From NCBI GenBank assembly GCA_028694405.1, contig JAQUTM010000130.1:1-6583 (forward strand): 6,583 nt of DNA. The letters run 5' to 3'. The notes under the pieces were generated by a model that saw only the letters and a program-made list of their open reading frames with translations, searched no databases and had not been told where the DNA came from. Both the position numbers and the translations under genes were made by a program. Each line of letters begins with the position of its first letter. Position 1 is the first letter of the stretch. Below, in pieces: positions 1-6,583 of the stretch. The stretch comes from Oscillospiraceae bacterium. Lineage in GTDB: Bacteria; Bacillota; Clostridia; Oscillospirales; Ruminococcaceae.

Positions 1-1706
1 TCGGCAAAAGTCTTTTCCCGTCTCACGCCCTCTTCTGTCCTTAAAGAAACCTGCAAAACATCATTTTGTACATTATAATCAAAAACGATCAAGCCCGAAT
101 TATCCAGTAATAACTGACAAAGCTCATTTTTTTGCTGCAACTGTCCCTCTACTTCTTTTTGTCTGCTTATATCTACCATAGCACAATAGCATAATACAGC
201 TTTTAACTCTTCGTTCCACAAAAAAGTAGTAACCGTATGCAAATAAATACGGGTTCCGTCTAATCGCAAAAAGGATATGGTGTTTTCTTTATGGTAAGTA
301 CCTATCTTTTGCGTTTCAAGGCGTAAAGCCTGCACGTCTTCATCTATAAAATCCAAAAACGAAATTACAGCAATATCGTCTGCCTGCCGTGCCGTTAACC
401 CCTTAAGGCCCAAAAGCGAATAAGCATAGTCATTTAAATATTTTACAGAAACTTTATCCGATATTTTATATATACCTACTCCGGCAGGCAAATAGGAAAA
501 CAAGCTTTGCAATTCTTCTTTTGTGCTTCTCAACACGATATTCATCTCTTTTTCTTGATGAATATTTGTTATAGACCCTATAACCCCTATTTGCAGGTTT
601 TCTTCATTATACAAACAGTTATACGCCAATCGACACCACACAAAAGTATCATCTGTTCTTTTCAAGCGCAGCTCTACAGCTTCTGCGGTATCTGTTTTCT
701 CTTTTTCAAAAAAGTTTTGCAGCAGCTGTAAGTCTTCAGGGTGTACAATTTTACAAATCACGTCACTTTTGGGTAGTTCTTCTACCGGATATTCCGACAT
801 AACAAACTGGCTGTATCCCTCGCTTGCAAAAAAGGTCTTGTCTTGCAAATAATACTCTAGTGTGATAATTCCTGCCTGCTGCACAGCAATACGGTACCTA
901 TCGTACTCTTGACTTTGTGCTTTAAGCAATAAATTTTCATTGGTCAGCTGTTCCATCTGTATCGCTTCGTCCATCACACGAATTGCAACCAAAAAGACAT
1001 CACACCCATCACGGGGTATTTCTGTTATTATGGCATTTACCGTGTGATATTGCTCATCTGCAAGGTACATTTGCAGCTCTACTCTTAAAGAGCCGGTGGC
1101 ACATGCCTTTAGGCGCTTATGCAGCCAATCTGCGTCGTCCCAATGGGCAACTGCCTCCAAGTAATCCGGACGAATTATGTTGACAACATGTTTTTTCAAG
1201 GTTTCTCCAAGGCTTGCCTGACGCGGATATTGGTCGGAGTGATTAGAATCTCGATAGATAACCTTATAGGTGTCTTTGGTAAAATTCAATTCTGCAATCT
1301 CGGTAAAAGCAAATTTCAATATCTGTACCCACTGTGCCTCATTACGTTCTCTCTCTCGCTTGGGCAGCTTGGTTACATCGTCTATTCCAAAGCAAAGCAC
1401 ATGGGCAGTACCGCGTTTACCAAGATATCTTATATGTAAATTAGTCCACATTAAATTGCCGTCTGCATGGTAGCGGCGTACCAACTGCTCTTGCGTTTCT
1501 CCGCTTTGCACTGCCATATGGCAAGCTTGAAGCAAAGGCAGCTTGTCCTCCGGCAATATTTTTTCTTCTATTTTGTTATTTTTCGTAAACAAGGTTTTGG
1601 GCGAATCGCCAAATACTGTGTAATAATTGTCATTAACGCGTATAAGCTGTAGCTCCTCTTCGTGTAGCTCATACAGCGCCATACCGTCCAGCAGTTCTTC
1701 CATCAT
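1..1706 (-). repeat. C-terminal PAS domain array (four complete, one cut by the window edge)
   Basis: After EAL the protein continues with tandem PAS or PAS-like domains at residues about 725-836, 855-970, 995-1107 and 1123-1238, and a fifth starting near 1251. Typical signs are an entry such as LLDGMALYE or YLPAGVGIYK, a central N-D pair (VNDNYY, LNDYAY), HPED or LPED turns, and C-terminal PAC endings such as IDDVT, ITNIH and MVDIS, followed by charged linkers. The domain at 855-970 is the most divergent and could be another mixed alpha/beta sensor fold. Ligands cannot be read from sequence. Confidence 0.8.
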
Positions 1707-3878
1707 GTAGGCAGAATTTCCTTTTGTCGTCCACATGAGGTCAAAATCCACACTCTCTATATTTTTCTTTATCTCTTCTTGTGTTTTTTGTCCTTTGTCT
1801 CCCAGCAGCAGTTCAAACTTATCCTTTTCCATAGGGCGAGCAAAATAAAAGCCTTGTACGCTGTCGCAGCCTATGCTGCGTAAAAAGGCAAGCTGTTCTT
1901 TCGTTTCTACATCCTCGGCAATTACGTCCATATTTAGCCATTTTGCCATTCGCACTACACTGCTTAACACATTTCCGCCACGAGAATTTTCCTCTATATC
2001 ATCTATAAAGCGCATATCCAGTTTTAATACATTGGCCGGAATATCCTTTAACATATTTAAAGAGGAGTATCCGCTGCCGAAATCGTCCATTAAAATGATA
2101 AAACCTTTTTCCTGTAACTGGTCAATCACCTCTAATAACTGATGTGGATCTTCAGTGTAGGCAGTTTCGGTTATTTCCAGCTTTAACATAGCTGTAGGAA
2201 TGTTATACTTTTCCGTTAAGGCAACAATCATGTCACACAGATAAGGGTTATACAGGTTTACCCGTGATACATTTACCGAAACCGGTACAATAGGCAAATT
2301 TTGTTCCATACGCTTGTGAATAAAAGAGCAAACTTCTTCCCAAACAAAATAGTCAAGCTCGGTAATAAAGCTGTTGCGCTCAAAAAGAGGAATAAATGCG
2401 GCCGGGCTAATCATGCCTTTCTGGGGATGAATCCAGCGCACCAGTGCTTCGGCACCTATGGGAGTGCCGCTTGTTAAACTGTAAATGGGCTGAAGATATA
2501 CACAAAATTGGCCGCTTGCCAACGCGGTATCCATCTCTCCAACCATCTCTTGCTCTTCCAATAAAGTTTTGCGCAAAGCGTCATCATACACAGCGTAACG
2601 GCGCACATAACTGCCCAATACTGTATCCTTTGCCATATTTGCGCGGTCACACATTTGGTCTACAGGCAAGTTTACGTCTTCTATTTCATATACACCTGCG
2701 TACAGCGGAATATCATAATTTATGTTAAGGTATCCTAAAAATTCGTCCAACTGTGCACGCATTTCCTCTACGGTCATATATTCTTGAGGAATGCAAACGG
2801 CAAAATTATCTGCTGCAAGGCGGCTATATGTGCCCACATCACAAAGCATACTATCCAGTTTCATGGCTATAGTTTGCAAAATTCTATCGCCTACCGCAGA
2901 ACCAAATAAATCATTTATCACCTTAAAACGCGCTATGTCCCATGTAATTAGAACATAAGAAATATCTCGGTTGCTTTGCAGCATTTTAGCGGTTTTTGCA
3001 TAAAAAGTAGAACGATTGTAAAGCCCCGTCAGCGGTTCATGTTCTGCATTGTACTCTAGCATATACATTGCGGACTGCATTTTCTCTCGTGTTTCGTGTT
3101 CTTTTGTTACGTCCATAAAAATAGCATAAAAGACCAAATTGCCGTTTTGGCTAGTTTTATGTTTTACCCCGCAGATGCGTACCCAAACAAAACCGCCACC
3201 CTTTTTAGAAATGCGGCAGTCGTAATCTAAATTGCTGTCATCTAGTATACAGTCTCGCACCTGGCGCAAAAAATCTTCTCTGTCCTCCGGGTAAATTGCG
3301 TTTAAAGCATCACCCTTTATCCAAACAGCATATTCTTCTCGGTTATAATTACTTAAAGCACAAACCTTGTCATTGTAATATAAGGGCAACATTTTATCGT
3401 TTATGGATTCATACATGCCAATACCACCGGGTACCGAATTGATAAGTGCATCTAAATGCTCGGTTTTTTCAGTTAAGCTACGGCGTAATTCTCGCTGTTC
3501 CAGTACCGACCGGCGCATAACATTGCCTACCCGTTGCTTTACAATTTGAGAATTGTAAGGCTTTACAATAAAGTCGTCTGCACCTAAGTCCAAAGCTTTT
3601 ATCTGTTTATCATCTTCGCCCATTTGGGTGTTAATAATAACAGGAATTTGGGCAAAACCCGGTTGACGCCGCATAAAAGACAGCACTTCAAACCCGTCTA
3701 ACCGGGGCATAATAATGTCCAGCAATACAATGTCTACAGGATGCTTTTGCAGCATTTCCAACGCCTGCACGCCATCCTCGGCAACAACCAGTTCATAATC
3801 TTCCTTAAATATAGAAGTTAAAATCGCACGATTCATCATCATATCATCTGCGATAAGCATAATAGGCCGTTGTTTCAT
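1..3878 (-). CDS. Giant multidomain response regulator: REC-PAS-degenerate GGDEF-EAL-PAS array, predicted c-di-GMP phosphodiesterase (3' end outside window)
   Basis: The reading frame from ATG 3876-3878 stays open for 1292 codons to the window edge; I checked every codon for stops. The start follows a GAGGGAG ribosome site by 7 bases. REC spans about residues 5-120, with acidic pair D11/D12, phospho-acceptor D54 (LLDIIMP), T84 and K106. A PAS domain follows (about 142-258, ending MDVT). GGDEF (about 275-430) keeps LTGLYNR and FKVIND but has AADNF at 355-359 instead of GGDEF, so cyclase activity is unlikely. EAL (about 450-695) has E477, N536, E568, D598, D599, K619, E655 and Q675, with the same spacing as RocR, so c-di-GMP hydrolysis to pGpG is expected. 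PAS or PAS-like domains then lie at about 725-836, 855-970, 995-1107 and 1123-1238, and another begins near 1251. I saw no membrane segment or signal peptide, so it is probably cytoplasmic. A histidine kinase partner is not in the window. The C-terminal end and any further output domain cannot be seen. Family assignment is firm; activity is inferred. Confidence 0.93.
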   Translation of the reverse strand, partial: MKQRPIMLIADDMMMNRAILTSIFKEDYELVVAEDGVQALEMLQKHPVDIVLLDIIMPRLDGFEVLSFMRRQPGFAQIPVIINTQMGEDDKQIKALDLGADDFIVKPYNSQIVKQRVGNVMRRSVLEQRELRRSLTEKTEHLDALINSVPGGIGMYESINDKMLPLYYNDKVCALSNYNREEYAVWIKGDALNAIYPEDREDFLRQVRDCILDDSNLDYDCRISKKGGGFVWVRICGVKHKTSQNGNLVFYAIFMDVTKEHETREKMQSAMYMLEYNAEHEPLTGLYNRSTFYAKTAKMLQSNRDISYVLITWDIARFKVINDLFGSAVGDRILQTIAMKLDSMLCDVGTYSRLAADNFAVCIPQEYMTVEEMRAQLDEFLGYLNINYDIPLYAGVYEIEDVNLPVDQMCDRANMAKDTVLGSYVRRYAVYDDALRKTLLEEQEMVGEMDTALASGQFCVYLQPIYSLTSGTPIGAEALVRWIHPQKGMISPAAFIPLFERNSFITELDYFVWEEVCSFIHKRMEQNLPIVPVSVNVSRVNLYNPYLCDMIVALTEKYNIPTAMLKLEITETAYTEDPHQLLEVIDQLQEKGFIILMDDFGSGYSSLNMLKDIPANVLKLDMRFIDDIEENSRGGNVLSSVVRMAKWLNMDVIAEDVETKEQLAFLRSIGCDSVQGFYFARPMEKDKFELLLGDKGQKTQEEIKKNIESVDFDLMWTTKGNSAYMMEELLDGMALYELHEEELQLIRVNDNYYTVFGDSPKTLFTKNNKIEEKILPEDKLPLLQACHMAVQSGETQEQLVRRYHADGNLMWTNLHIRYLGKRGTAHVLCFGIDDVTKLPKRERERNEAQWVQILKFAFTEIAELNFTKDTYKVIYRDSNHSDQYPRQASLGETLKKHVVNIIRPDYLEAVAHWDDADWLHKRLKACATGSLRVELQMYLADEQYHTVNAIITEIPRDGCDVFLVAIRVMDEAIQMEQLTNENLLLKAQSQEYDRYRIAVQQAGIITLEYYLQDKTFFASEGYSQFVMSEYPVEELPKSDVICKIVHPEDLQLLQNFFEKEKTDTAEAVELRLKRTDDTFVWCRLAYNCLYNEENLQIGVIGSITNIHQEKEMNIVLRSTKEELQSLFSYLPAGVGIYKISDKVSVKYLNDYAYSLLGLKGLTARQADDIAVISFLDFIDEDVQALRLETQKIGTYHKENTISFLRLDGTRIYLHTVTTFLWNEELKAVLCYCAMVDISRQKEVEGQLQQKNELCQLLLDNSGLIVFDYNVQNDVLQVSLRTEEGVRREKTFA
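1794..2531 (-). other. EAL domain with complete catalytic residue set
   Basis: This covers about residues 450-695. Visible motifs in order are GAEALVRW (E477), SVNVS (N536), LEITET (E568 and E571), LMDDFGSGYSSL (D598, D599), LKLD (K619), IAEDVET (E655) and QGFYFARPM (Q675). The spacings between these residues equal those between E175, N233, E265, D295, D296, K316, E352 and Q372 of RocR from Pseudomonas aeruginosa, as I recall them. The loop residue that is normally glycine in IAEGVET is D656. I expect an active Mg2+/Mn2+-dependent c-di-GMP phosphodiesterase. Confidence 0.92.
2589..3056 (-). other. Degenerate GGDEF domain (AADNF)
   Basis: The fold is recognisable from PLTGLYNR (near residue 282), DIARFKVIND (314-323) and the following GD. 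The signature loop, however, reads R-L-A-A-D-N-F at residues 353-359, so both glycines and the acidic metal/catalytic position are replaced. The inhibitory I-site RxxD expected five residues upstream reads C-D-V-G (346-349). Known GGDEF domains of this type often act as regulatory or GTP-binding modules for an attached EAL domain. That role is an inference here. Confidence 0.88.
3518..3866 (-). other. REC (receiver) domain of the giant regulator
   Basis: This stretch encodes roughly residues 5-121. It has the full receiver signature: D11 and D12 for Mg2+ binding, D54 inside LLDIIMP as phosphate acceptor, the switch threonine T84 in INTQMG, and K106 in VKPYN. The conserved LGADDF stretch precedes the lysine. 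A charged, probably helical linker (residues about 110-141) leads into the first PAS domain. Receiver domains of this kind take phosphate from a histidine kinase; none is encoded nearby, so the partner is unknown. Confidence 0.93.
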
Positions 3879-3971
3879 AATATATCTCCCTCATGCTATA
3901 AGCGTTACACAGCAGGCTTAACTTAATTCATCACTTTTTCTTGCATATATTTTCCATTAAAATTCATTTTT

Positions 3972-4000
3972 ATTATAACAAACCCACCCTTTTATTGCAA
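3972..4000 (-). promoter_or_regulatory. Sigma-A type promoter with extended -10 for the giant regulator
   Basis: On the minus strand the -35 box TTGCAA (3995-4000) is separated by exactly 17 bases from a perfect -10 TATAAT (3972-3977). The -10 is preceded by TG plus one base, giving an extended -10 (TGTTATAAT). Transcription should start near 3965, giving a leader of about 87 bases before the ATG at 3878. I saw no sigma-54 or sporulation-sigma pattern and no c-di-GMP riboswitch in the leader. Confidence 0.75.
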
Positions 4001-4082
4001 CGCAGAAGCCACAGGAATTGTCTGTTCTTTCGACATATTTTTACTTTTCCTATCTAAAAAAGTATGATACAGTCACGCTTAT

Positions 4083-4126
4083 AAAAGAAAACGCCTGCTT
4101 TGGCTTTGTATAAAGCAAAAGCAGGC
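4083..4126 (-). terminator. Rho-independent terminator of the recX-rimO-pgsA operon
   Basis: Bases 4093-4107 pair with 4112-4126 to give a 15-position stem with one internal mismatch (4102 against 4117) and a four-base loop (4108-4111). Read on the minus strand, the stem is followed by GTTTTCTTTTAT, a good T tract. On the plus strand no T run follows, so it works in one direction only. It lies about 34 bases after the pgsA stop and insulates the operon from the regulator gene. Confidence 0.92.
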
Positions 4127-4159
4127 AACTCATAAAATTTAATTTACAAAAACTATATT

Positions 4160-4735
4160 TTATTTGGCAGTATTGATAAAAGAACGATTTTGCCACAAAT
4201 AAATAGCACCGCTAAGTAATGTAACAAGACCTACCAGCCACATTAGCACATGGGAAGAAATAAATGTAATAACTGCCATATTTGCAGGCGCCCAGCTTTG
4301 GTATACACACCCTATCATAATAAAAATAGCAATGACAGAAACCATTTGTAAGGCTGTTTTAATTTTTCCAAAAATATTGGCTGCAATTACCGTACCCTCC
4401 CCGCTGCCGGCAGCCACCATACGCAACCCACTTACCGCAAATTCACGCGCAATTACAATAATAAGTACAATGGGGCTGCAAAGCTGCATGGCAACCAAGT
4501 AAATGAGCGCAGTAGTGGTTAAAATTTTATCTGCCAAAGGGTCTGCAAATTTGCCAAAATCGGTTACCATATTATTTTTGCGTGCCAAATAACCGTCTAA
4601 AAAGTCTGTCAGGCTGGCAATGGCAAAAACAGCAGCTGCAACAAAATAATTCCCGCCGAAGGGTACTACAATGCAAGCCACAAATACTGGAATGAGTAAA
4701 ATGCGAGCCAAGGTAAGTTTGTTGGGTAAGTTCAT
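4160..4735 (-). CDS. pgsA: CDP-diacylglycerol--glycerol-3-phosphate 3-phosphatidyltransferase (phosphatidylglycerophosphate synthase)
   Basis: This membrane enzyme transfers a phosphatidyl group from CDP-diacylglycerol to sn-glycerol-3-phosphate, making phosphatidylglycerophosphate, the committed step to phosphatidylglycerol and cardiolipin. The 191-residue length is normal for bacterial PgsA. It begins MNLPNKLTLARI, a typical PgsA N-terminus. The CDP-alcohol phosphatidyltransferase motif is complete: D44-xx-D47-G48-xx-A51-R52-x8-G61-xxx-D65-xxx-D69. A second family hallmark, REFAVSGLR, occupies 97-105, followed by GTVIAANIFGKIKTALQM (114-131). Hydrophobic segments near 8-26, 29-43, 72-96, 130-148 and 151-180 suggest an integral membrane protein. 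The start is supported by AGGAGG (4746-4751) 10 bases upstream. It is the last gene of its operon, 98 bases after rimO and just before a terminator. Confidence 0.95.
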   Translation of the reverse strand: MNLPNKLTLARILLIPVFVACIVVPFGGNYFVAAAVFAIASLTDFLDGYLARKNNMVTDFGKFADPLADKILTTTALIYLVAMQLCSPIVLIIVIAREFAVSGLRMVAAGSGEGTVIAANIFGKIKTALQMVSVIAIFIMIGCVYQSWAPANMAVITFISSHVLMWLVGLVTLLSGAIYLWQNRSFINTAK

Positions 4736-4783
4736 TAAAAACGTTCCTCCTAAAATACAGTGGATATCTTATATACTTAGCAT

Positions 4784-4812
4784 TTTATAAAGTGCTGCCC
4801 CGCTAATGTGCA
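4784..4812 (-). promoter_or_regulatory. Weak candidate internal promoter ahead of pgsA
   Basis: In the 98-base gap between rimO and pgsA, the minus strand shows TGCACA (4807-4812), a 17-base spacer and TATAAA (4784-4789). These match the sigma-A consensus at four and five of six positions. Transcription would start near 4777, leaving a leader of about 42 bases. The gap is AT-rich, where such matches arise by chance, so this is only a candidate. Confidence 0.3.
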
Positions 4813-4833
4813 CTAGGTAGCTTATTATTTTTC

Positions 4834-6165
4834 CTAGCGAGCGCGAATCAAATGACCAAACAAGTCGTATCCGTCACACTCGTCAATTTGTACGCTAACA
4901 AACATACCTGTGGCTAAAGCACTTTCGCACTCTTCAATAAATACCACTGTATCAATGTCCGGAGCATCTGCCGCAGTGCGCCCAATATAAGTGTTTTCTT
5001 CATCATCATATTCGTCTACCAATACAATTTGTGTAGACCCGATTTTGGCTCCCTGCTTTGCCGCCATAATATCGCTTTGGATATTCATAATAATCTCTGC
5101 GCGTTTTTCGCGTATTTCCATATCCAGCTGCGGCATAGTGGCTGCTACCGTGTTTTCTTCCTCACTATAGGCAAAACAGCCCAAGCGGTCAAATTTATAA
5201 TCCCGCACAAATTGCGCTAATTCACAAAATTCGTCCTCGGTCTCGCCGGGATACCCTGCAATTAAGGTGGTACGCAACACAATTTCAGGCATAGCGGCCC
5301 GCAGCTTGTCTAAGGCGGTAATAACCGTATTGCGGTCTCCCTTGCGATTCATGCTTTGCAGTACACGGCTGTTAATATGCTGAATGGGTACATCTAAATA
5401 TTTAACTACTTTATCGTTTTCAGCCATTGCTTTCACAAAGGCATCATTTATGCGTTCGGGATAAGCGTATAAAATGCGTATCCATTCTATACCTTCAATT
5501 TTATTTAAGTCGTAAAGCAACTGTGCGCTGCGGTTTTCGCCTAAATCATCTCCATAGGCAGTATAATCTTGCGCCACTAAAATCAGCTCTTTTACGCCTT
5601 CCTCAGCAAGCCACTGTGCTTCTTTTAAAATATCTTCATATGCACGGCTGCGCAAATTACCTCGAATAAGAGGAATTGCACAATAGTGACAGCGGTTGTT
5701 ACAGCCCTCGCTTATTTTCAAGTAGGCGTAATGAGAGGGTGTACTTATAACACGCTTTTGGGTAATATCCAAATCTGTTTTCGCACCGTAATGCTGTACC
5801 TGTACGGCATTTTCTTTTTCTATCTCTTCAATAATGGCACAAATATCTTTATTAGAGCCTATTCCAACTACAGCGTCCACTTCGGGTATTTCTGCAGCAA
5901 GTTCGCTTTGATAGCGCTCTGCCAAACAGCCCGTTACAATTACCTTTAGGCAGCTGTTTTCCTTTTTTTCGGCACATGCCATTAAAATGTTTTCTATACT
6001 TTCAGCCTTTGCACTTTCAATAAAACCACAGGTGTTTACAATAACAATATCTGCCTGCTGCACTGTGGGGACGGTGCGGTGGCCTGCGGCCAGCAAGCTG
6101 TGGCATAAAACATCGGCATCCACTTGGTTTTTAGGGCAGCCTAAGCTTATAAATGCAATATTCAT
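4834..6165 (-). CDS. rimO: Ribosomal protein S12 methylthiotransferase RimO
   Basis: RimO is a radical S-adenosylmethionine enzyme that adds a methylthio group to the conserved aspartate of ribosomal protein S12. The 443-residue length fits the family. The N-terminal UPF0004 domain carries the auxiliary [4Fe-4S] cysteines C10 (SLGCPKN), C46 (NTCGF) and C80 (TGCLAERY). The radical SAM core has C155-xxx-C159-xx-C162 within EGCNNRCHYCAIP, followed by LIRGNLRSR. YLDVPIQH (257-264), GYPGETE (304-310) and FAYSEEENT (331-339) are also family-typical. The C-terminal TRAM domain starts near 375 and includes GRTAADAPDID (395-405), which favours RimO over the tRNA enzyme MiaB. The ATG is preceded by AAGGAG (6173-6178) with a 7-base spacer. 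It lies 39 bases downstream of recX, so cotranscription is likely. All cluster cysteines are present. Confidence 0.97.
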   Translation of the reverse strand: MNIAFISLGCPKNQVDADVLCHSLLAAGHRTVPTVQQADIVIVNTCGFIESAKAESIENILMACAEKKENSCLKVIVTGCLAERYQSELAAEIPEVDAVVGIGSNKDICAIIEEIEKENAVQVQHYGAKTDLDITQKRVISTPSHYAYLKISEGCNNRCHYCAIPLIRGNLRSRAYEDILKEAQWLAEEGVKELILVAQDYTAYGDDLGENRSAQLLYDLNKIEGIEWIRILYAYPERINDAFVKAMAENDKVVKYLDVPIQHINSRVLQSMNRKGDRNTVITALDKLRAAMPEIVLRTTLIAGYPGETEDEFCELAQFVRDYKFDRLGCFAYSEEENTVAATMPQLDMEIREKRAEIIMNIQSDIMAAKQGAKIGSTQIVLVDEYDDEENTYIGRTAADAPDIDTVVFIEECESALATGMFVSVQIDECDGYDLFGHLIRAR

Positions 6166-6204
6166 CGCGGTTCTCCTTATAACAGCAAAACGGTAACCAA
6201 TTTA

Positions 6205-6583
6205 TTACCAGTCTTGCTCCTCGTCTTCAAAATCAAATTCTTCTAAAGCTGCTTTTATATCTCGATAAGAAAAGCCGCGGCGCATTAAAGCCCCTACAAC
6301 CTTTTCGGTCTCGCCTTTTTCCAGCTTACGCGCATAGCTTTTTTCTATCAGCTGTACCAGCGTATCTTGTTCGCTATGCTCTTGCTCCTGCAATTCTTCT
6401 ATAATAGTATATATTATTTCTCGGCTTATGCCAAGTGCCGAAAGCTTTTGTCGTACTTGTAACAAACTTTTTTTCTGGCTTATTAAATATTTTTCACGGT
6501 GTCTCGCAAATCGCTCATCATCTAATAAGTCAAGCTCAAACATCGCTTGTACAGCAGCCTGTGCACTATCCGGGTCAAATTTG
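6205..6583 (-). CDS. recX: Regulatory protein RecX (5' end outside window)
   Basis: RecX binds RecA filaments and modulates recombination and SOS activity. The frame stays open to the window edge, so the gene is 5'-truncated here; 125 residues are visible. The sequence is rich in helix-forming residues and shows RecX three-helix repeats. The first has LLDDERFARHREKYL soon after the window edge. The middle repeat is VRQKLSALGISREII. The last repeat has YARKLEKGETEKVVGALMRRGFSYRDI near the C-terminus, and the protein ends in an acidic tail (FDFEDEEQDW). An internal ATG (6541-6543) lies in the middle of a conserved repeat and is not the true start. rimO follows after 39 bases. In many bacteria recX lies next to recA, which may be just upstream. 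Confidence 0.9.
   Translation of the reverse strand, partial: KFDPDSAQAAVQAMFELDLLDDERFARHREKYLISQKKSLLQVRQKLSALGISREIIYTIIEELQEQEHSEQDTLVQLIEKSYARKLEKGETEKVVGALMRRGFSYRDIKAALEEFDFEDEEQDW

Larger units (their letters stand above)
3879..4159. other. Intergenic region between pgsA and the giant regulator
   Basis: This 281-base AT-rich stretch holds the pgsA terminator, a promoter and leader for the downstream regulator, and the regulator's ribosome site (GAGGGAG at 3886-3892). Between terminator and promoter there is a possible minus-strand ORF of 14 codons (3992-4036, MSKEQTIPVASALQ) with AGGA 11 bases upstream; it ends inside the -35 box spacer region. I saw no RNA gene and no plus-strand gene. 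Confidence 0.7.

Noticed and set aside
507..2728. Several plus-strand ORFs of 60-106 codons across the left half
   Set aside because: They lie opposite the continuous minus-strand frame with clear REC, GGDEF, EAL and PAS motifs. Their translations are low-complexity or Phe/Ser/His/Leu-rich, with no family motif.
2802..2822. AADNF as a sequencing error in GGDEF
   Set aside because: The frame is continuous, flanking motifs are intact, and several independent base changes plus loss of the I-site would be needed. True degeneration is simpler.
3879..3965. c-di-GMP riboswitch in the leader of the regulator
   Set aside because: The leader is short and AT-rich with only a weak TTAAGC/GCTTA pairing. 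The conserved core expected for either c-di-GMP riboswitch class is not visible.
3923..3967. Second 14-codon ORF in the leader of the regulator
   Set aside because: Its ATG coincides with the predicted transcription start and has no ribosome site; such short frames are expected by chance in AT-rich sequence.
4795..4817. Hairpin between rimO and pgsA as a terminator
   Set aside because: The stem is only about five base pairs (AGTGC/GCACT) with a long loop and no clean T tract, so read-through into pgsA is expected.
5029..6196. Plus-strand ORFs of 63-87 codons opposite rimO
   Set aside because: rimO has complete family motifs over its full length, and these are antisense shadows without recognisable sequence or good ribosome sites.
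6541..6543. ATG as the start of recX
   Set aside because: The same frame is open upstream to the window edge, the ATG lies within a conserved RecX repeat, and no ribosome site precedes it. The gene is cut by the window.

Overview
The window reads as chromosomal DNA from a low-to-moderate GC anaerobe of the Bacillota, most likely class Clostridia (Oscillospiraceae/Ruminococcaceae-like). That placement is inferred from protein style, strong AGGAGG-type ribosome binding sites and the recX-rimO-pgsA gene grouping; no rRNA or other phylogenetic marker is present. All recognisable genes lie on the minus strand, so transcription runs from high to low coordinates. I saw no tRNA, rRNA, CRISPR array, insertion sequence or prophage gene.

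Right half (6583 down to about 4083): a housekeeping operon made of recX (5' end outside the window), rimO and pgsA. The gaps are 39 and 98 bases. A rho-independent terminator follows about 34 bases after the pgsA stop. The products are a RecA modulator, the radical-SAM enzyme that methylthiolates ribosomal protein S12, and the phosphatidylglycerophosphate synthase of anionic phospholipid synthesis. They share transcription but have no obvious common biochemical role. recA may lie just upstream, outside the window.

Intergenic region (3879-4159): it holds the pgsA terminator, a possible 14-codon ORF of doubtful reality, and a good sigma-A type promoter (TTGCAA, 17-base spacer, extended TGTTATAAT) that points at the next gene.

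Left half (3878 down to 1): one very large ORF fills all of it. It starts at 3878 and is still open after 1292 codons when it leaves the window. I checked this frame codon by codon and found no stop. It encodes a soluble c-di-GMP signalling response regulator ordered REC, PAS, degenerate GGDEF, EAL, then at least four further PAS or PAS-like domains and the start of another. REC has its phospho-acceptor set. GGDEF reads AADNF and has lost the inhibitory RxxD site. EAL keeps every catalytic residue, at spacings matching the characterised phosphodiesterase RocR. The simplest reading is a phosphorylation- and ligand-controlled c-di-GMP phosphodiesterase with an unusually long sensory array placed after its catalytic domain. 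This is the most interesting object in the window, although each domain belongs to a known family.
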